7,385 nucleotides of DNA from RYN-431 sp036388295 (GTDB lineage Bacteria > Planctomycetota > Phycisphaerae > Tepidisphaerales > Tepidisphaeraceae), in the NCBI GenBank assembly GCA_036388295.1, contig DASVSC010000233.1, positions 1 to 7,385 of the forward strand. The letters are read 5' to 3'. A model generated the notes under the pieces. It was not told the origin of the DNA. It searched no databases and saw only the letters and a list, made by a program, of their open reading frames with translations. Below are positions 5,153-7,385 of this stretch, one piece after another. Numbering within the stretch: position 1 is the first letter of the stretch; each line of letters starts with the position of its first letter. The translations under genes were made by a program, and so were the position numbers.

Positions 5153-6220
5153 TCACATCGGAATGAAACTCGTCTTCGCGTCAATGCGTTTGATCGTCTC
5201 GGCGATCAGCTTCGCCGCGTTGTCCAAGTCGTCGAGGCTGCACAATTCCACCTGCGTGTGCATGTAACGGTTCGGGATGCTCACCAAGCCCGCGGCGATG
5301 CCGGCGCGGCTGATTTGCATGGCGTTGGCGTCGGTGCCGGTCGCGCCGGGGGCGGCGTCGACCTGGTAAGCGATCTTTGCCTTCTTGGCGGTGTCGACGA
5401 ACAGCTGGCCGAGGACGGGATTGATGTTCGCCCCGCGGGCGATCACCGGGCCGCCGCCGATCACGACGTCGCCGGCGACGCGCTTGTCGACGGCGGCGTA
5501 GTCGCTGGCGTGGCAGACGTCGACGGCGATGCCGACGGACGGGTCGATCGCGTAGGCCGCGGTGCGGGCGCCGCGCAAACCGATCTCTTCCTGCACGGTG
5601 GCCACCGCGTAAACGCCGACGTTCAGTTTCTTTTCCGTGCTGAGCAGCCGCAGGGCTTCCATGACGACGAACGCGCCGACCTTGTTATCCAGGCCGGGGC
5701 TGATGACGCGGTCGTTGAGGACTTTTTCCAGGCCGAGCTGGTAGGTGATCGGGTCGCCGACGTCGACCAGTTCCTGGGCCTGCTTTTTGTCTTTCGCGCC
5801 GATATCGACGGCCACGTCGACCAGTTCGATTTTGCCGGCGTTGCGTTCCTCGACCTTCATCAGGTGAATGGCCTTGCGGCCGATGACGCCGGTGATGGGG
5901 CCGTTCTTGGCGTGGATGGTGACGCGCGAGCCGGGTAGCACGCTGTTGTCGATGCCGCCGACGGCGCACATGTGGACGTAGCCGTTGTCGTTGATGAAAT
6001 TGACCAGGAAGCCGATCTGGTCCATATGGCCGGCCAGCATGACGCGGGTCGCGGCTTTCGGATTGATGACGGCGGTGACGTTGCCGTGCACGTCGGTGCG
6101 GACGTCGTCGGCGAAGCGGGCCATCCGCTTGCGGATGATGCGGGCGACGGGCTGCTCGTAGCCGCTGACGCTGGGGGTTTCTTCGATCGATTTGAGGAAG
6201 TCGTAGGATTCGGCTCGCAT
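5153..6220 (-). CDS. M42 family metallo-aminopeptidase
   Basis: The 355-aa product belongs to the M42 family of cytosolic, two-metal aminopeptidases (tetrahedral TET peptidases and glutamyl-aminopeptidase/endoglucanase-like proteins), which trim N-terminal residues from peptides; members form large oligomers. Expected active-site residues are all visible: His65 and Asp67 in AGHMDQIG, bridging Asp178 in SPGLDNKVGA, catalytic Glu211 and metal-binding Glu212 in VQEEIGLRG, Asp234 in AVDVCHASD, and His321 in MHTQVEL. The length is typical. Start: ATG 6218-6220 gives the usual family N-terminus (YDFLKSIEETPSVSGYE); an upstream start at 6334 would add 38 residues with no family character. No strong Shine-Dalgarno precedes the chosen ATG. 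Substrate preference cannot be read from the sequence, and it may be annotated as a peptidase or as an endoglucanase by homology. Confidence 0.93.
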   Translation of the reverse strand: MRAESYDFLKSIEETPSVSGYEQPVARIIRKRMARFADDVRTDVHGNVTAVINPKAATRVMLAGHMDQIGFLVNFINDNGYVHMCAVGGIDNSVLPGSRVTIHAKNGPITGVIGRKAIHLMKVEERNAGKIELVDVAVDIGAKDKKQAQELVDVGDPITYQLGLEKVLNDRVISPGLDNKVGAFVVMEALRLLSTEKKLNVGVYAVATVQEEIGLRGARTAAYAIDPSVGIAVDVCHASDYAAVDKRVAGDVVIGGGPVIARGANINPVLGQLFVDTAKKAKIAYQVDAAPGATGTDANAMQISRAGIAAGLVSIPNRYMHTQVELCSLDDLDNAAKLIAETIKRIDAKTSFIPM

Positions 6221-6301
6221 GGCCCGGAGTGTACGAAACCGCGACGGCGGCGGCGAGTCGGGCGAAGCATCCGGCCAACGCCAGGGCCCCACCGGGCAGC
6301 G

Positions 6302-6317
6302 GGCGGGTTTGCCCGCC
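6302..6317. other. GC-rich hairpin upstream of the aminopeptidase
   Basis: GGCGGG (6302-6307) and CCCGCC (6312-6317) form a perfect 6-bp stem with a TTTG loop. It lies in the 280-bp gap between the divergent aminopeptidase and small membrane protein genes. A second hairpin, CTCAC (6355-6359) with GTGAG (6366-6370), is nearby. Role unknown; promoters for both genes should be in this gap but none was recognised with confidence. Confidence 0.35.
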
Positions 6318-6490
6318 ACGTCAGTTGCCGACACGGCCCCGACCGCAACTGCTCCTCACCGAATAGTGAGCGGTTTGATCGCCGACGCATGCCAAAAGAT
6401 GAGTTCCGGCATTCCAAAAATTGCACTCACAAGGAATTTACCATTTCTTCAGGTCCGAAGTCGCTACCGTGAGGCAGACCCTTTAACCCC

Positions 6491-6495
6491 GGAGG
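6491..6495 (+). promoter_or_regulatory. Strong Shine-Dalgarno of the small membrane protein gene
   Basis: GGAGG lies 5 bases before ATG 6501. It is the best ribosome-binding site in the window and decides the start: the open frame runs back to 6219 but the upstream part has no protein-like character. Confidence 0.75.
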
Positions 6496-6500
6496 CAACT

Positions 6501-6749
6501 ATGCGAGCAACTGAATACCTGTCGGAAGTGGCCCACAACGGCGTGGCGGAAGAAACCCTGGAACAAACGATCGTCCAGATCCCGACCAACGCCCTCGTCG
6601 GCGCGGCCTTGGTGTCGATCGGCATCAGCCTGACGTTCAAGCTGATGGGCCAGCACCGCCATGCCGAGTTCGTCGGCCAATGGGCCCCGACCTTCGTCGG
6701 CCTGGCCGTGCTGCGTAAGCTGATCGCGCACGACAAGCACGACTCCTAA
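6501..6749 (+). CDS. Small two-helix membrane protein with GQWAPT motif
   Basis: This 82-aa protein has a polar N-terminus of about 27 residues (rich in Glu), a first hydrophobic helix at about 28-49 (after IPTN), a short polar turn (GQHRHAEFVG), and a second, less hydrophobic helix at about 57-75 containing GQWAPTFVGLAVLRKL. A charged His/Asp/Lys tail ends it. I recognise the pattern IPxx...hydrophobic helix...H.A.FVGQWAPT...L.KL from small uncharacterised proteins found in several bacterial groups; no function is known to me. It has its own strong Shine-Dalgarno and a strong terminator (6793-6844), so it is probably a single-gene transcript with good expression. It is divergent from the aminopeptidase and convergent with the SET gene. 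Confidence 0.82.
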   Translation: MRATEYLSEVAHNGVAEETLEQTIVQIPTNALVGAALVSIGISLTFKLMGQHRHAEFVGQWAPTFVGLAVLRKLIAHDKHDS

Positions 6750-6762
6750 GCCACGCAACCAC

Positions 6763-6780
6763 GCACCGCTTTACCGGTGC
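6763..6780. other. Small hairpin at the convergent gene junction
   Basis: GCACCG (6763-6768) and CGGTGC (6775-6780) form a perfect 6-bp stem with a 6-base loop. It overlaps the TAA stop of the SET gene (6771-6773). No T run follows on either strand, so it probably assists rather than performs termination. Confidence 0.35.
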
Positions 6781-7343
6781 TCATCCCCATTCGCCCCGCC
6801 GCCGGCGACGGACCCCGCGTCCGCTGCCAGCGGCGGGGCTTTTTCGATCTCGAATCCCAGCTCTTTCATCACGCCCGCCGCCCCGGCGTAGCTGATGAGC
6901 ACTTCCTCGCCCGCCCGGATCGGCTTGATGGCCGTGAACAGCATGATGTCCGGCGGCTCCATGTCGTAGGCGGCGTTCGGGTCGTCGCTGTGGTTGTAGA
7001 TCGACCCGTACCCCAGCGACAGCACCACGTACGGCCGCTTCGTCGGCAGCCACTCGAAGACGTACCACGAAATGCGGGCCGCCCGCTGGGCGACGTCGCC
7101 AGGGCCAAAGACCTGCGTGCGCGGGATCATCAGCACCGGCACACGCTCGATCAGTTCTCCTTCGGCAATGTCCCGCCGCGCGACCACGGCCCGCCCGCCC
7201 TTGCCGCGGTTGACGACCCGGCGCACCTCGACGGCGTCGGACTGAACGAAGTGATTCGGGTCGGGTGCTGCGGGTGGCGTTTCCAAAGCGTCCCCAGAAT
7301 CGGCGGCTAACGCCGTGGCGTCAACCGAGACGAATCGGGTCAT
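6771..7343 (-). CDS. SET-domain protein, putative lysine methyltransferase
   Basis: The 190-aa product has a SET domain from about residue 38 to 155. Such enzymes transfer a methyl group from S-adenosylmethionine to a protein lysine; bacterial stand-alone members mostly have unknown targets. Visible motifs are GKGGRAVVARRDIAEGELIE (48-67), the AdoMet and catalytic-core signature IYNHSDDPNA (115-124), and AGEEVLISYAG (144-154) with the conserved Tyr152. There is no Cys-rich post-SET region. The first 35 residues are of low complexity and have no family character. The last 20 or so residues (AADAGSVAGGGANGDEHR) are Ala/Gly-rich and are encoded largely by the antisense terminator of the neighbouring gene. 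Start: ATG 7341-7343 is used with GGGG just before it, too close for an ideal Shine-Dalgarno; the frame stays open to the window edge, so a start further upstream cannot be excluded. Confidence 0.85.
   Translation of the reverse strand: MTRFVSVDATALAADSGDALETPPAAPDPNHFVQSDAVEVRRVVNRGKGGRAVVARRDIAEGELIERVPVLMIPRTQVFGPGDVAQRAARISWYVFEWLPTKRPYVVLSLGYGSIYNHSDDPNAAYDMEPPDIMLFTAIKPIRAGEEVLISYAGAAGVMKELGFEIEKAPPLAADAGSVAGGGANGDEHR
6793..6844 (+). terminator. Strong plus-strand terminator inside the SET gene end
   Basis: GCCCCGCCG (6793-6801) and CGGCGGGGC (6831-6839) form a perfect 9-bp stem directly followed by TTTTT (6840-6844). The interior pairs further: GGC (6804-6806) with GCC (6826-6828), and CGGAC (6809-6813) with GTCCG (6819-6823) closing a CCCGC loop. 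It lies 43 bp after the stop of the small membrane protein gene and fits its Rho-independent terminator. It is located wholly inside the coding region of the convergent SET gene. Confidence 0.75.
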
Positions 7344-7385
7344 CCCCGCTGCATGCCGTTCGCGAGCACGCCTAGCTGGCGTCGG

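Noticed and set aside
5258..5938. Plus-strand open frame of 226 codons, very rich in Asp, Val, Ala and Gly
   Set aside because: It is the antisense shadow of the M42 aminopeptidase.
6431..6460. An ECF-sigma-like promoter (GGAATTT...TCCGAA) upstream of the small membrane protein
   Set aside because: The spacing is too short and the motif match is poor, so it could be chance.

Overview
This is a GC-rich bacterial window with eight protein genes, mostly on the minus strand. No rRNA, tRNA, transposase or CRISPR array was seen. Gene content suggests a Gram-negative (diderm) bacterium, because it has an MlaE-type lipid-transport permease and an outer-membrane beta-barrel protein. High GC, the IF3 sequence style, the stand-alone receiver and hybrid kinase, and the small GQWAPT membrane protein fit Planctomycetota or a similar lineage. 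That placement is inference, not proof.

Layout from left to right: a 14-bp tandem repeat at the edge; mlaE (minus); a beta-barrel outer-membrane protein (minus); an intergenic zone with two inverted copies of a palindromic repeat and the infC terminator; infC for initiation factor IF3 (minus); a structured infC leader; a hybrid histidine kinase without a sensor domain (minus); a 402-bp divergent intergenic region; a single-domain response regulator (plus); an M42 aminopeptidase (minus, convergent with the regulator); a small two-helix membrane protein (plus); and a SET-domain protein (minus, convergent with the small protein).

The most interesting locus is infC. The conserved IF3 N-terminus is encoded upstream of the first ATG. 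The frame has a stop at 2861-2863 and no ATG, GTG or TTG between that stop and the ATG at 2731. The only candidate with a well-placed Shine-Dalgarno is an ATC codon at 2801-2803. Directly upstream of that Shine-Dalgarno sits a long GC-rich nested inverted repeat followed by six T residues, which looks like a transcription attenuator. The protein also carries an 82-residue Pro/Ala-rich C-terminal tail, and a good intrinsic terminator follows the gene, so rpmI and rplT are not co-transcribed with it here.

The kinase and the divergently transcribed receiver protein may form one phosphorelay. The other genes look like separate housekeeping or envelope functions. At the right end, a strong plus-strand terminator lies inside the last codons of the convergent SET gene and determines that protein's C-terminal tail sequence.
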